Translations under genes and position numbers: made by a program | Part shown: positions 19,759 through 28,287 of the stretch, piece by piece | Numbering within the stretch: position 1 is the first letter of the stretch | How the letters are laid out: each line of letters begins with the position of its first letter | From: Enhydrobacter sp. | Lineage (GTDB): Bacteria; Pseudomonadota; Alphaproteobacteria; Reyranellales; Reyranellaceae | Assembly (NCBI RefSeq): GCF_030246845.1 | Contig: NZ_CP126889.1 | Coordinates: forward strand, 3,715,001-3,779,000 | Direction of reading: 5' to 3' | DNA: 64,000 nucleotides | Notes under the pieces: model-generated | Database searches by the model: none | Seen by the model: only the letters and a program-made list of their open reading frames with translations | Told to the model about the DNA's origin: nothing

Positions 19759-20841
19759 ATGCCGATCGTGCAGAACACGACCAAGCCGAAGATCCTGATC
19801 GTCGAGGACAGCTATCTCACGGCGGAAGCCGTCGGCGACCTCGTCAAGAAATGCGGTTACGAGGTGGCGGCCGCCGTCGGGCGGGTGGAGACCGGCGTCG
19901 AGTTCCTGCGCCAGAACGAAGTCGATGCGGCGGTGGTCGACATCGATCTGCACGGGACGGCCAGCTTCCCGATCTGCAATCAGCTCAGGCAGCGCGAAAT
20001 CCCGTTCGTATTCCTCACGGGCTACGACAAGAGCTATGTCATCCCGCCCGAGTTTCGGGGGACGGTTCGGTTGTCGAAGCCCGTCGACGATCGCGAGTTC
20101 GAGACTGCTCTGGCGAACTTGACTCCAGCTCAGCCCATTGCGCTGCACGCCGAGCGCGGCAATCTCGTTCTCGACGGACTGCCGCCGCGGGCCTCGGGAC
20201 TGCTCGAGCCGCAGCTCGAGCGGGTGACGCCGGCGGCGGAGGAGGTGCTGGAAACGCCGGGGGAGGACATTGCTTATGTCCACTTTCCGGTGACTGGCCT
20301 GATTTCCGTCCGGGCCTGCTCGGTACGCGGCCGGCGTATCGAGATGGGGCTGGTCGGCCGGGAAGGGCTGACGGGCGCCGGGATCCTGCTGGGAGAGCGG
20401 TGCAATCTCGGCGTCGAGATGACCGTCCAGCATCCCGGGGTGATGTGGCGGATCCCGGGTCGGACGCTGATCGAGCTTCTGCCGCTCGATCGCGATCTTC
20501 AGGCCCATCTCCTGCGGGCCGTCCATTCCTTCATGAGCCAGGTGGCCCGAAACGTGCTCGCTGTTGGATGCGGCACCATCGAGCAGCGGCTGGCGCGCCG
20601 GCTGCTCATGATGTCCATGCGGCTGGGCACGCGAAGCCTTGCGCTGACGCACGAAGGTCTGTCCAGGGTGCTCGGCGTTCGGCGATCCGGCGTGACGGTG
20701 GCGCTGCACATGCTCGAATCGCGGCGTGTGATTCGGGCGAGGCGCAACGTGATCGAGGTGCTGGATTATGCGGCGCTGATCGGCGAAGCAGGCGAAAGCT
20801 GCTGGACGGCGGCCGACTCCCGATTCGACGGGCTCGATTGA
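19759..20841 (+). CDS. Response-regulator receiver domain fused to a CRP/FNR-type DNA-binding regulator
   Basis: This 360-residue protein combines two parts. Residues 1-120 are a receiver domain with the acidic pair in LIVEDSY, phospho-acceptor Asp in AAVVDIDLHG, Thr in FLTGYD and Lys in LSKPV. Residues about 130-350 are a CRP/FNR-like module with a cupin sensor (DIAYVHFPVTGLIS) and a winged helix (THEGLSRVLGVRRSGVT, then VIRARRNVIEVLDY). It lacks FNR-type cysteines. It probably controls transcription in response to a histidine kinase that is not encoded nearby. The ATG at 19759 starts directly before the receiver domain. It diverges from the ROK gene. Confidence 0.88.
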   Translation: MPIVQNTTKPKILIVEDSYLTAEAVGDLVKKCGYEVAAAVGRVETGVEFLRQNEVDAAVVDIDLHGTASFPICNQLRQREIPFVFLTGYDKSYVIPPEFRGTVRLSKPVDDREFETALANLTPAQPIALHAERGNLVLDGLPPRASGLLEPQLERVTPAAEEVLETPGEDIAYVHFPVTGLISVRACSVRGRRIEMGLVGREGLTGAGILLGERCNLGVEMTVQHPGVMWRIPGRTLIELLPLDRDLQAHLLRAVHSFMSQVARNVLAVGCGTIEQRLARRLLMMSMRLGTRSLALTHEGLSRVLGVRRSGVTVALHMLESRRVIRARRNVIEVLDYAALIGEAGESCWTAADSRFDGLD

Positions 20842-20904
20842 TCGGCCGTGGTGCAACCGCGGCCCGGCGGCGGTTGTTCTCTTGGTGAGGAAGGGAGCCA
20901 CGCC

Positions 20905-21177
20905 ATGTCTCAGGCCAGATCCATCACCGACCATCAGCAGATCATGCGCTGGGCCGAGGCGCGCGGCGGCCGACCCGCCCGGGTCAGGGACACGGCTGGC
21001 CGGAGCGGCGAGGGCGGCGTTCTGCGTTTCGACTTCGACGGAGAGGATGCGTCCCTGGAAAGGATATCGTGGGACGAATTTTTCCGCATCTTCGACCAGA
21101 GCGGGCTGGCGTTGCTCGAACAGGAGGAAACCCGCGACGGTCGGACGAGCCGCTTCTCGAAGTTCGTCAACCGGTAG
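20905..21177 (+). CDS. Small conserved protein of unknown function
   Basis: This 90-residue soluble protein has the pattern TDHQQIMRWAEARGG, LRFDFDGE, ISWDEFFRIFDQSGLALL and a final SRFSKFV. I recognise this as a widespread small family, often mislabelled in databases as a glucan-branching-enzyme fragment, with no proven function. No membrane helix or signal is visible. GAGGAAGGGAG precedes the ATG. It lies 63 bases downstream of the receiver-CRP regulator and may be its target or co-transcribed. Confidence 0.75.
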   Translation: MSQARSITDHQQIMRWAEARGGRPARVRDTAGRSGEGGVLRFDFDGEDASLERISWDEFFRIFDQSGLALLEQEETRDGRTSRFSKFVNR

Positions 21178-21218
21178 GTCGACGCTCTTCGGGATCGCGC
21201 GCATCTGAGCACCCATGA

Positions 21219-21235
21219 GCGGGCTGGAAGCCCGC
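21219..21235. terminator. GC-rich hairpin between convergent genes
   Basis: A perfect 7-base stem, GCGGGCT/AGCCCGC, encloses a 3-base loop (GGA) between the plus-strand gene ending at 21177 and the minus-strand BON gene ending at 21249. No T-run follows on either side, so it is at best a bidirectional or Rho-assisted terminator. The wording GGGCTGGAAGCCCGCGTCCC also resembles short dispersed repeats in many genomes. Confidence 0.35.
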
Positions 21236-21248
21236 GTCCCATGAGATG

Positions 21249-21563
21249 TCACGACTTGTCGAGTTGATGGCGGCTCTCGTGAGCGGAGTCTGCAGAGGTT
21301 CCGGTGACCGGCGAGCGGCCGCGGCCATCGAGGCTGTCGCTCGGCACGGTTGGCGCCACCTTGACGTCGCAGACGACCGTCCTGGCATCGCCATGTCCTT
21401 TCAGCACGTCGAGAAGGCGCTGCAGCGAATCGTCCGATCCCACGGTGCCGGCCACGTACAGGCGGCCCGCCCGGACCTCGATGGCGAGATTGCGTGCGTC
21501 GACGCTCGCCCGCGTGAGCTCGTCAGTGACGGCGTTTCGGATATCCTCGTCCTTCTGGATCAT
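21249..21563 (-). CDS. BON-domain protein
   Basis: This 104-residue protein consists of one BON domain (about residues 5-70): an amphipathic helix start (DEDIRNAVTDELTRA), a strand-turn AIEVRAGRLYVAGTVGS, then SLQRLLDVLKG and a final strand. BON domains bind phospholipid or osmotic-stress partners; many carry a signal peptide, but none is seen here. The last 30 residues are polar and disordered. It follows the ThDP enzyme by 58 bases on the same strand and may be co-transcribed as a stress gene. Confidence 0.8.
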   Translation of the reverse strand: MIQKDEDIRNAVTDELTRASVDARNLAIEVRAGRLYVAGTVGSDDSLQRLLDVLKGHGDARTVVCDVKVAPTVPSDSLDGRGRSPVTGTSADSAHESRHQLDKS

Positions 21564-21621
21564 GTCGTCCCTCGTGGTCTGCCTCGACAGAGAACGCCGC
21601 GACGGTGACGGCCGTTGCCGT

Positions 21622-23391
21622 TCAAAGGGTCATCTGGTGGTAGATCTGCCGCAGGATGGCGCGGCGATCGACGTCGCCCTTGGCCAGCGCCTCGAAGAAG
21701 TTCTTCGATTGCTCGAGCGTGGTATGCGGCGGCAGCGCGATGACGTTGGGATCGGCTTGCACGTCGATGACCACCGGCTGGCGCGCCGCCAGCGCCTCCC
21801 GCCAGATCGGCACGACATCGTCGGCCCGCTCGACGGCGAGGCCGACGAAGCCCAGGAGGCGCGCATAGGCGGCGTAGTCGAAATCCGGCACGTCCTGGGT
21901 CTGCGGTACCTTCGGCGAGCCGCCGAGCGCGCGCAGTTCCCACGACACCATATTGAGGTCGCGGTTGTTCAGCACGGCCACGATGAAGCGCGGATCGGCC
22001 CAGTGCTTCCAGTACTTCGAGGCGGTGACGAGGGCGTTCAGGCCCAGCATCTGCATTGCGCCGTCGCCGACGAAGGCGAAGACGGGCCGGTCGGGGAAGG
22101 CGAACTTGGCGGCCGTCGCGTAGGGGATCGCGGGCCCCATCGTCGCCAGCGTGCCCGATACCGCCATCTTCATGCCTTGCCGCAGCTTCAGCGCGCGGGC
22201 GACGAAGGTGGTGGACATCCCGGTATCCACCGTCACCATCGCCGCCTCCGGCAGGCGCGCCGACAGCTCCCAGAACATCAGTTCCGGGTTGAGCGGATCG
22301 GCGGGCAGGCGGGCCTTCTCCTCTTCCTCGCGCCAGGTCTCGCGCGCGCTGGTCTCGATCGCCTCGCGCCATTTTCCGTCGGAGCGACTGCGCAACCGCG
22401 GCAGCAGGGCGCGCAGCGTGGCGGCCGAATCGCCCACCAGTGCCGCCTCCATGGGATAGCGCAGCGACAGCATCGCCGGATCGATGTCGATCTGCACACC
22501 GCGCGCCTGGCCTTCCCGGGGCAGGAACTCGCTGTAGGGGAAGGTCGAGCCCACCATCAGCAGCGTGTCGCACTCCTGCATCAGCCTGTAGGAGGCCTTT
22601 GTGCCCAAAAGGCCGATCTGGCCGGTGACATAGGGCAGGTCGTCCGGCAGCACGTCCTTGCCCAGCAGCGCCTTGGCGACGCCGGCGCGCAGCCGCTCGG
22701 CCACGTCCATGACCTCGGTGGCGGCTCCCGCCGCGCCCGCGCCGATCAGGATCGCGACCTTCTCGCCGCGATTCAGGATATCGGCCGCACGCTCGAGGTC
22801 GTGCTCGCCCGGCACGACCTGCGGCCAGGTGAAGTCGACGCCGGTATGGATGGTGCCGTGGGCATGCTCGGGCACCTCGACCGCGTCCGCTTCCTGCACG
22901 TCGTTGGGAAAGATGACGGCGGTGACGGTGCGGCGCGCCCGTGCGATGCGAACGGCGCGGTCGATCAGGTGACGGACCTGCGAGGGTGCGCTGCAGACCT
23001 GCACGAACTCGCTGGCCACATCCTTGAAGAGGGAAAGGAGATCCACCTCCTGCTGGAAATGGCCGCCGAGTGCGGACCGTGCCTGCTGGCCCACGATCGC
23101 CACCACCGGCTGGTGGTCGAGCCGGGCATCGTAGAGGCCGTTCAAGAGATCGATTGCGCCGGGTCCCGACGTGGCGATGCAGACACCGACCTCGCCGGTG
23201 AACTTGGCATGGCCGCAGGCCATGAAGGCCGCCTCTTCCTCGTGCCGTACCTGCACGAACTCGATGGTGTCCCGCGCGCGCCCCAGGGCAGAGACGATGC
23301 CGTTGATGCCGTCGCCAGGGTAGCCGAAGACGCGCTTGACGCCCCACTGCTGAAGGCGCGCGAACAGAAAGTCGCCGACGGTCGTGGCCAT
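21622..23391 (-). CDS. Thiamine-diphosphate enzyme, pyruvate oxidase/acetolactate synthase-like
   Basis: This 589-residue enzyme has the three-domain ThDP decarboxylase layout. The catalytic Glu is in QVRHEEEAAFMA (residue 51), a central FAD-like or nucleotide domain spans about 195-330, and the diphosphate motif is GDGAMQMLGLNALVTA to VAVLNN (about 427-460). Overall it resembles PoxB-like pyruvate oxidases, which decarboxylate pyruvate to acetate and CO2 with electrons going to quinone. The membrane-binding C-terminal tail of E. coli PoxB cannot be confirmed, so the acceptor is uncertain. The ATG at 23391 begins MATTVGDFL, a standard start. Confidence 0.85.
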   Translation of the reverse strand: MATTVGDFLFARLQQWGVKRVFGYPGDGINGIVSALGRARDTIEFVQVRHEEEAAFMACGHAKFTGEVGVCIATSGPGAIDLLNGLYDARLDHQPVVAIVGQQARSALGGHFQQEVDLLSLFKDVASEFVQVCSAPSQVRHLIDRAVRIARARRTVTAVIFPNDVQEADAVEVPEHAHGTIHTGVDFTWPQVVPGEHDLERAADILNRGEKVAILIGAGAAGAATEVMDVAERLRAGVAKALLGKDVLPDDLPYVTGQIGLLGTKASYRLMQECDTLLMVGSTFPYSEFLPREGQARGVQIDIDPAMLSLRYPMEAALVGDSAATLRALLPRLRSRSDGKWREAIETSARETWREEEEKARLPADPLNPELMFWELSARLPEAAMVTVDTGMSTTFVARALKLRQGMKMAVSGTLATMGPAIPYATAAKFAFPDRPVFAFVGDGAMQMLGLNALVTASKYWKHWADPRFIVAVLNNRDLNMVSWELRALGGSPKVPQTQDVPDFDYAAYARLLGFVGLAVERADDVVPIWREALAARQPVVIDVQADPNVIALPPHTTLEQSKNFFEALAKGDVDRRAILRQIYHQMTL

Positions 23392-23600
23392 GCTGCGCTC
23401 CCGGGATGCCGGTGGAGGACTACCTCGAGAGAACGGCCGGCGACGCCGCGCGTTCCGGCAGAGCGGCCCTGTACACTGTCGTACCGGCTGTCGGAGATCC
23501 GGTTGCGGAAAGGGCTTGAAAAGCGCGTCTGCCGGGGCAGGATAGGGACGCCCTGACGTATTTTCGTCGAGGCGTCGTTCGATGGTCGAGGCGTACGTCG

Positions 23601-24137
23601 ATGGAGTGCGACGGCGTATGTATTGATTCATTCATTGAGAGCAGCGCATTTCAGATCGGCCTGGCGGTTTTGGCGATCATTGCAACGGCTACCGTTGTCA
23701 TCCGCACCGTCCGCACCGCCCTCTCGAAACGCCGCGCCATCCAGCGCGCGCGAGAGACGGTTCTCTTGCAGCGGCTGATCGAAGGCCTGTGCCAGGAGAT
23801 CGCCGCGCTGCCCTCGCCGCCGCTGGCGACTGAAGGCATTCCCAAGCGCTTTCCATCCAGGGAGGCCGCGCAAACGTTCGGCGAGCGCTGGTCGCGCGGC
23901 GGCCCGGGCTCCTTTCGGGCGCGCGACATCGACGCCGAGGGGCGGGACGAGAACCATCCGAAGTTCAATGGCGAGGAAGCGGGTGGCGGCATTCTCTATG
24001 CCACGCCCGCGCTCTTCTTCGGCATGGAGGATCCGTACCGGGAGGACGACGGATGGTACGTCGAGTTCCTGCGCGCCAAGAAGTCGTGGCTCGAGAACTA
24101 CCGCGCCCAGCTCAAGGAGGGCGTGCGGCCGTTTTGA
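23601..24137 (+). CDS. Hypothetical single-helix membrane protein
   Basis: This 178-residue protein has one N-terminal membrane helix (about residues 17-36) followed by a basic patch and a coiled segment, then a globular C-terminal half with GGGILYATPALFFGMEDPYRE and EDDGWYVEFLRAKKSWLENYR. I do not recognise the family. The helix position predicts an N-out, C-in anchor with a cytosolic domain. It sits alone on the plus strand between two minus-strand genes, 209 bases after the ThDP gene start, a gap in which I see no clear element. Confidence 0.6.
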   Translation: MECDGVCIDSFIESSAFQIGLAVLAIIATATVVIRTVRTALSKRRAIQRARETVLLQRLIEGLCQEIAALPSPPLATEGIPKRFPSREAAQTFGERWSRGGPGSFRARDIDAEGRDENHPKFNGEEAGGGILYATPALFFGMEDPYREDDGWYVEFLRAKKSWLENYRAQLKEGVRPF

Positions 24138-24153
24138 GGCGTCGGGTGGATCG

Positions 24154-26082
24154 CTACAAGCAATCGCGCCCGATGCGGCGGTCCCAGGTCCGGGAGCATA
24201 CCTCCTCGGCGTCCTCCCAAGCGCGCAGGCTCGCGCGCAGGAAGAAGGCGCGGCGCGTGCAGGAGAGGCGCAGGGACGTATCGATCCGGATCTTCCAGGC
24301 CTCGCGCGCGAGCGTGTCGGTGTGGCTGAGCTCGGCGATGGCGCTCGCGGGATCGTCGTCGTCGATCCGCCAGTTCCATTGGCCATGCGTGCCGAGTTCG
24401 AGGCCGAGTCGCTCGATGCGTTTCACGCCGGGCGCGACGGCGGTGATCTTGTCGGGCGGCGCGGTCTCTGGCCCCGGGAGTGGGCGCACCGCCTCCGGGG
24501 CGCGCGGCAGCCTGAGCGGCAGGTCGAGATTTCCACTGTGGATCGTCAACGTCGCGGTTTCCGGGCCTGGCCAAAGAAGCGGCCAGTAGCTCGTCGAGAG
24601 GGCGATGCGGATCCGATGGCCGGCAGGAAAAACCGAGCCTGCGTCGTTGAGCTGGAGGCGCACGCGGTAGCGACGGCCGGCGACGAGCGGCGAGGGCGCC
24701 GCGTGACTGTGGCGGTGCGCGAGGTTGAGGATGCCGTAGGAGACGCGCAGCGACTCGCCCGAGGGATGGACGTCGCACAGCCGCGCGACGAGGTGGGCGA
24801 CCGGCTTGTCGGACTCGAGCTCGACCGCGAGCACGGGCGCGCCGAGGAGCTCCAAGGTCCGGTCGAGCGGCAGCGTCTCGAAGACGAGCGAGCGCGCGTC
24901 GTCCTCGCGCTGGTCGCCGGCCTGGTCGTTGCCGCCGAACGGGCACCATTGACCTGCATGCCTGCCCACGGTCTGCGGCGTGCAGACGGGTCGGGGCGCC
25001 AGCGGCGCCTCCTTCGTTGCCAAACCGTCGTCGGCAAGGAACAGGCGCCGTATCGTCCTGTCCGGCGGCGGCCAGCGCTGCTCCTCGATCCAGCGGCCGG
25101 GCAGGGTGTCGTGATGGCTGGCGGGCTTCACGCTTTCGGTCATCCACGCACGCAGCATCGGCTCGTTCATCACGCCCGTGTCGATGCCCTTCAGCCAGTG
25201 ATCCCACCAGCGCAGCATCTCTTGCAGGAACCCGATTTGCGGGCCGGGCTGCGCGAAGTGCGGGTAGGCATGCGCCCATGGCCCGATCAGCCCCTTGCGC
25301 GGACACGACAGGCGCTCGAGCATGCGCGGGATGGCGTTGGTGTAGCCGTCGGTCCAGCCGCCGACCAGCCAGGTCGGGCACCGGATGGCGCCATAGTCCT
25401 CGCAGATCGAGCCGTGCTTCCAGTAGGCGTCGCGCCGCTGGTGCGCGAGCCAGGTCTCCAGGAACAGCGGCACGTTCTCGAGGCGCTCGCGCCACATCGT
25501 CCGCCAGCGCTCGCCCACCAGCAGGGGATCGGGCGGATGGCACATCGTGCGTAAGAAGAAAGACGCCCAGCCGAGTCCGTCGCCGAGCAATCCGCCGCCC
25601 ATGTAATGCACGTCGTCGCGATAACGATCGTCGGTGGAGCAGATGGAGACGATCGCCTTCAGCGCCGGCGGCCGGCGCGCCGCTACCTGCAACGCATTGA
25701 AGCCGCCCCACGAGATGCCCATCATGCCGATCGCGCCGCTGCACCAGGGCTGACGCGCCAGCCAGGAAATCACCTCGAGCGCGTCGTCCTGCTCCTGACT
25801 TGTATACTCGTCGAAGATCAGCCCGCCGGAGTCGCCGCTGCCCCGGATATCGACGCGCACGCCGGCATAGCCGTGGCCGGCGAGCCACGGATGGGTCAGC
25901 GCATCGCGCTCGTTCGTGCCGTCGCGCTTGCGATAGGGCAGGTACTCCAGGATCGCCGGAACGGGGTCGCGCTCGGCATCGGCCGGCAGCCAGATGCGGG
26001 CGGCCAGCTCGGTGCCGTCCTTCAGCCGGATCGGCACGTGCTCGATCACGCGCACCTCGCGCGGGAACGCGGTCGCGATCAC
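24154..26082 (-). CDS. CocE/NonD-family alpha/beta hydrolase (X-Pro dipeptidyl-peptidase type)
   Basis: This 642-residue enzyme has an alpha/beta hydrolase domain with nucleophile Ser124 in MGISWGGFNA, an oxyanion region RVDIRGSGDSGG, and a C-terminal jelly-roll domain (about 430-620) typical of the X-Pro peptidase S15 family. Members cleave acyl esters, amides or N-terminal X-Pro peptides; the substrate here is unknown. There is no signal peptide. The start is a GTG at 26082, 16 bases after the stop of the small secreted-protein gene on the same strand, so the two likely form an operon. Confidence 0.88.
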   Translation of the reverse strand: MIATAFPREVRVIEHVPIRLKDGTELAARIWLPADAERDPVPAILEYLPYRKRDGTNERDALTHPWLAGHGYAGVRVDIRGSGDSGGLIFDEYTSQEQDDALEVISWLARQPWCSGAIGMMGISWGGFNALQVAARRPPALKAIVSICSTDDRYRDDVHYMGGGLLGDGLGWASFFLRTMCHPPDPLLVGERWRTMWRERLENVPLFLETWLAHQRRDAYWKHGSICEDYGAIRCPTWLVGGWTDGYTNAIPRMLERLSCPRKGLIGPWAHAYPHFAQPGPQIGFLQEMLRWWDHWLKGIDTGVMNEPMLRAWMTESVKPASHHDTLPGRWIEEQRWPPPDRTIRRLFLADDGLATKEAPLAPRPVCTPQTVGRHAGQWCPFGGNDQAGDQREDDARSLVFETLPLDRTLELLGAPVLAVELESDKPVAHLVARLCDVHPSGESLRVSYGILNLAHRHSHAAPSPLVAGRRYRVRLQLNDAGSVFPAGHRIRIALSTSYWPLLWPGPETATLTIHSGNLDLPLRLPRAPEAVRPLPGPETAPPDKITAVAPGVKRIERLGLELGTHGQWNWRIDDDDPASAIAELSHTDTLAREAWKIRIDTSLRLSCTRRAFFLRASLRAWEDAEEVCSRTWDRRIGRDCL

Positions 26083-26098
26083 GGCCCGCTCCGGCGAT

Positions 26099-26449
26099 TC
26101 ATTCGCCGCGCTTCTTGGCGTCGTACTTGTCGAGGGAAAGTTCCTCGAGGCAATTGGAGAACTCCATCGAGGCCTGCATCTCGGCGGTGGGACCGGCGGC
26201 TTCCCTGGTGACGCAGCGGGCGGTACGCAGGCAATACTCCTCCTCCAGCCGGCGCTCCGACACGATCCCCTGGATGGTCCGCGGCGGCGGCTGCTTCAGG
26301 AGGGCAAGTCTGGAATTCTGGAAGTCCTCGCGCGCCGCGCTCAGGCACTCGTATTCGGTGCGCGCGGTCTTCGATCGGTCCGCTTGCGCCGCCGCCTGCG
26401 CCGCCCACAGGCAGGCGGCGACGATCAATCCCGTGCGAAGTGCCGACAT
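26099..26449 (-). CDS. Hypothetical secreted protein
   Basis: This 116-residue protein has a Sec signal peptide (residues 1-22, ending AAAQA) and a mature part with four spaced cysteines (YEC, YCLRTARC and FSNC), suggesting two disulfides in the periplasm. The rest is charged and helical. I do not recognise a family. It precedes the CocE-type hydrolase by 16 bases on the same strand and diverges from the CopC-like gene 64 bases away. Confidence 0.65.
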   Translation of the reverse strand: MSALRTGLIVAACLWAAQAAAQADRSKTARTEYECLSAAREDFQNSRLALLKQPPPRTIQGIVSERRLEEEYCLRTARCVTREAAGPTAEMQASMEFSNCLEELSLDKYDAKKRGE

Positions 26450-26513
26450 GTCTCCGGGGTGCTCCGTCCTTGGTCCGCTGCTATCCTGCCAGCGCATCGA
26501 GCGGGGATCGATC

Positions 26514-26903
26514 ATGATCGTGCGACGGCTTGCCATTCTCGGGGTGGCCCTCGTGGCCCTGCCGGTCTTGCCGACGGCGGTCCGGGCACAGGACTTGCGC
26601 GTGGTCGAGACGTGGCCTGCGGACAAGGCGAAGATCGCGAGCCAAAGCGAAGGCTTCTTCGTGCGCTTCGACCGTCCGGTCGATCACATACGCTCGACCC
26701 TCGAGATCAGGCGCGACGGCAAGATCATGCAGACGCTGCATCCGCGTTTGAAAGCCGCCCCCGAGATGCTGTTCGCACGGGTGCCCGCACTGGAGCCGGG
26801 CGACTATACGCTCGGCTGGACGGTCACAGCGCTCGACGGCGCCAATGTCATCCAGGGCGAGATCGCGTTCTCCGTCGCCGCCAACAAGAGCACGCCCCAT
26901 TAG
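26514..26903 (+). CDS. CopC-like periplasmic domain protein lacking copper-ligand histidines
   Basis: This 129-residue protein has a signal peptide (residues 1-25, ending VRAQ) and a beta-sandwich matching CopC/YobA: VVETWPADKAKIASQSEGFFVRF, then GDYTLGWTVTALDGANVIQGEIAF. CopC proteins bind Cu with an N-terminal His and a His in the DGH motif. Here the predicted mature N-terminus is Gln-Asp-Leu and the motif reads DGA, so both His ligands are missing. No CopD partner is adjacent. The fold call is good; a copper role is doubtful. Confidence 0.75.
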   Translation: MIVRRLAILGVALVALPVLPTAVRAQDLRVVETWPADKAKIASQSEGFFVRFDRPVDHIRSTLEIRRDGKIMQTLHPRLKAAPEMLFARVPALEPGDYTLGWTVTALDGANVIQGEIAFSVAANKSTPH

Positions 26904-27027
26904 TAGTGGAACGGCGGACCGTGATCTTCAAGCCGTGACCAGTTTCTGTCCGGCCCGTATTCACCTTTCAGAACGCGCACGATCCCGATAGCGTGCGGGC
27001 TCGGGGATATTGTGTGTGGGGATTTCG

Positions 27028-27303
27028 ATGACAGTTATTTCCAATGGCGTACGGCTGCCTGCCCAATTTAGGCTGGCCCGACGCGAACCGCAGCGTCTTC
27101 CGGCGACCGTTCTATGGCAATGGGTGCTTCGGCTTGCTTTGCCGCTGCTGACCGCGCTCGGCGGCTTGGTCCTCTATTGGATCTGGTTCGACAACGTGTA
27201 CGGCCGACATTGGAGCGATACGGTGGGCGGCAGCGCGCTCGCCGTCACGCTGGTGTTGGTTGGAGTGTGGTCGATCGGCGCCTGGTTTTCGGACGCTGCC
27301 TGA
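27028..27303 (+). CDS. Small two-helix membrane protein, copy 1 of a tandem pair
   Basis: This 91-residue protein has two membrane helices (about 38-55 and 69-86) joined by LYWIWFDNVYGRHW and followed by VGG. The next gene encodes the same motif and topology (LYWLWFDNVYGSDW), so they are tandem duplicates. I do not recognise the family. The ATG at 27028 is preceded by TGTGTGGGGA at good distance; the second copy has the same word before its start. A weak hairpin (26976-26981/26992-26997) lies in the 124-base gap after the CopC-like gene. Confidence 0.65.
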   Translation: MTVISNGVRLPAQFRLARREPQRLPATVLWQWVLRLALPLLTALGGLVLYWIWFDNVYGRHWSDTVGGSALAVTLVLVGVWSIGAWFSDAA

Positions 27304-27460
27304 TTGCGGGAACGCTGCAATAGCGCGGACGAATTGTATCAGCGGCGGATTGTGCATACTTTCCGCTTGCTGCCGCGGGAAGGCCGCACTAAGAGTGCGG
27401 GCGGGTGAGGCGTCGTTCCGTAGGGGTACGGGCGGCGCCATAGTGTGTGGGATGAAAACA

Positions 27461-27772
27461 ATGTCGAATGTGGCAGGCAACTGGGTGCCGGCGAGCACCC
27501 GTGAACCCTTGGTGCTGTCGGCGGCCAGGCGGCGGTGTCGTCAGTGCATCCGCTTCGCGCGGTCGCACTTTCTCCAGGCATGGCGCTGGACACTTCGGCT
27601 CTCGCTGCTCGCGCTGATGGTGCTCTCGGGTACCGCGCTCTACTGGCTCTGGTTCGACAATGTCTATGGCAGCGACTGGACCGCGATCGTGGGCGGCGCC
27701 TTCCTGTCGGTCGTGGCCGGGCTCGTTGCTCTGTGGAGTCTCGCCGCCTGGTGCTTCGACGACCTTCTCTGA
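27461..27772 (+). CDS. Small two-helix membrane protein, copy 2 of a tandem pair
   Basis: This 103-residue protein repeats copy 1: helix, LYWLWFDNVYGSDW loop, VGG, helix, then a WSLAAWCFDD tail (copy 1: WSIGAWFSDA). A longer, Arg-rich N-terminus (ARRRCRQCIRFAR) precedes the first helix. I chose the ATG at 27461 because the upstream TGTGTGGGA then has the spacing seen in copy 1; the ATG at 27452 would leave only one base after that word. The strict conservation of the loop against diverged helices suggests the loop is functional. Confidence 0.65.
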   Translation: MSNVAGNWVPASTREPLVLSAARRRCRQCIRFARSHFLQAWRWTLRLSLLALMVLSGTALYWLWFDNVYGSDWTAIVGGAFLSVVAGLVALWSLAAWCFDDLL

Positions 27773-27810
27773 CGTCTGTCTGACGGCCAAGTACTGACTT
27801 TCCGCGCCGG

Positions 27811-28176
27811 CTAGTGCAGGAGCGGGACGGTCTTTGCTCCCGGGCGGGCGCGCAATTCCAGCACATAGGTCTCGGCCTTTACGGCCGCGTCCTTGCGGAC
27901 GGCATCGGCGATCTGCCCCTCGCCGCTGGGATCGGCGGTCGACATGGCCTGGATCAGCCGATCGTTCTCCGGCGTGCAGGTGGCCGCGATCGCCTGCGCG
28001 ACGGCGTTCGGCGAGGAGATCCGGTCGTCCTGCAGGCTGACATGGTTTCTGAGGCAGGCATCGCGCGCCTCGCGCTGGCGATTGATGAAGCGCGACAGGT
28101 GGCCGTTCTCGTAGGCCGGCGCGCACGCCTGGAGGAGGAGCGTCGAAAGAAGCAGGGTCGCGGCGGAAAGGCGCAT
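27811..28176 (-). CDS. Hypothetical lipoprotein
   Basis: This 121-residue protein has a lipoprotein signal with lipobox LLQAC (Cys18). The mature part has two further cysteines (DACLRNHVS and AATCTPEND) and ends in a strand-like VLELRARPGAKTVPLL. I do not recognise the family. AAGGAAA stands 6 bases before the ATG at 28176. It is convergent with the tandem small membrane protein genes and lies downstream of the nuclease-like gene on the same strand. Confidence 0.7.
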   Translation of the reverse strand: MRLSAATLLLSTLLLQACAPAYENGHLSRFINRQREARDACLRNHVSLQDDRISSPNAVAQAIAATCTPENDRLIQAMSTADPSGEGQIADAVRKDAAVKAETYVLELRARPGAKTVPLLH

Positions 28177-28287
28177 GCAGATTTCCTTGTCGGTGGCGGC
28201 GGCAGATAGACCCCTGCCGCCGGCTTGTCGAGGGGGTTCGCCCTATGACGATCGTTCTGGGAGTTTTTGTGGCGCGCCCCGGCAGCG

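Noticed and set aside
24154..26082. Cocaine esterase as a specific function for the CocE-type hydrolase
   Set aside because: The family name reflects one member; the motifs only support an acyl or peptide hydrolase of unknown substrate.
26976..26997. Rho-independent terminator after the CopC-like gene
   Set aside because: CGCACG/CGTGCG can pair, but the loop is 10 bases and no T-run follows.
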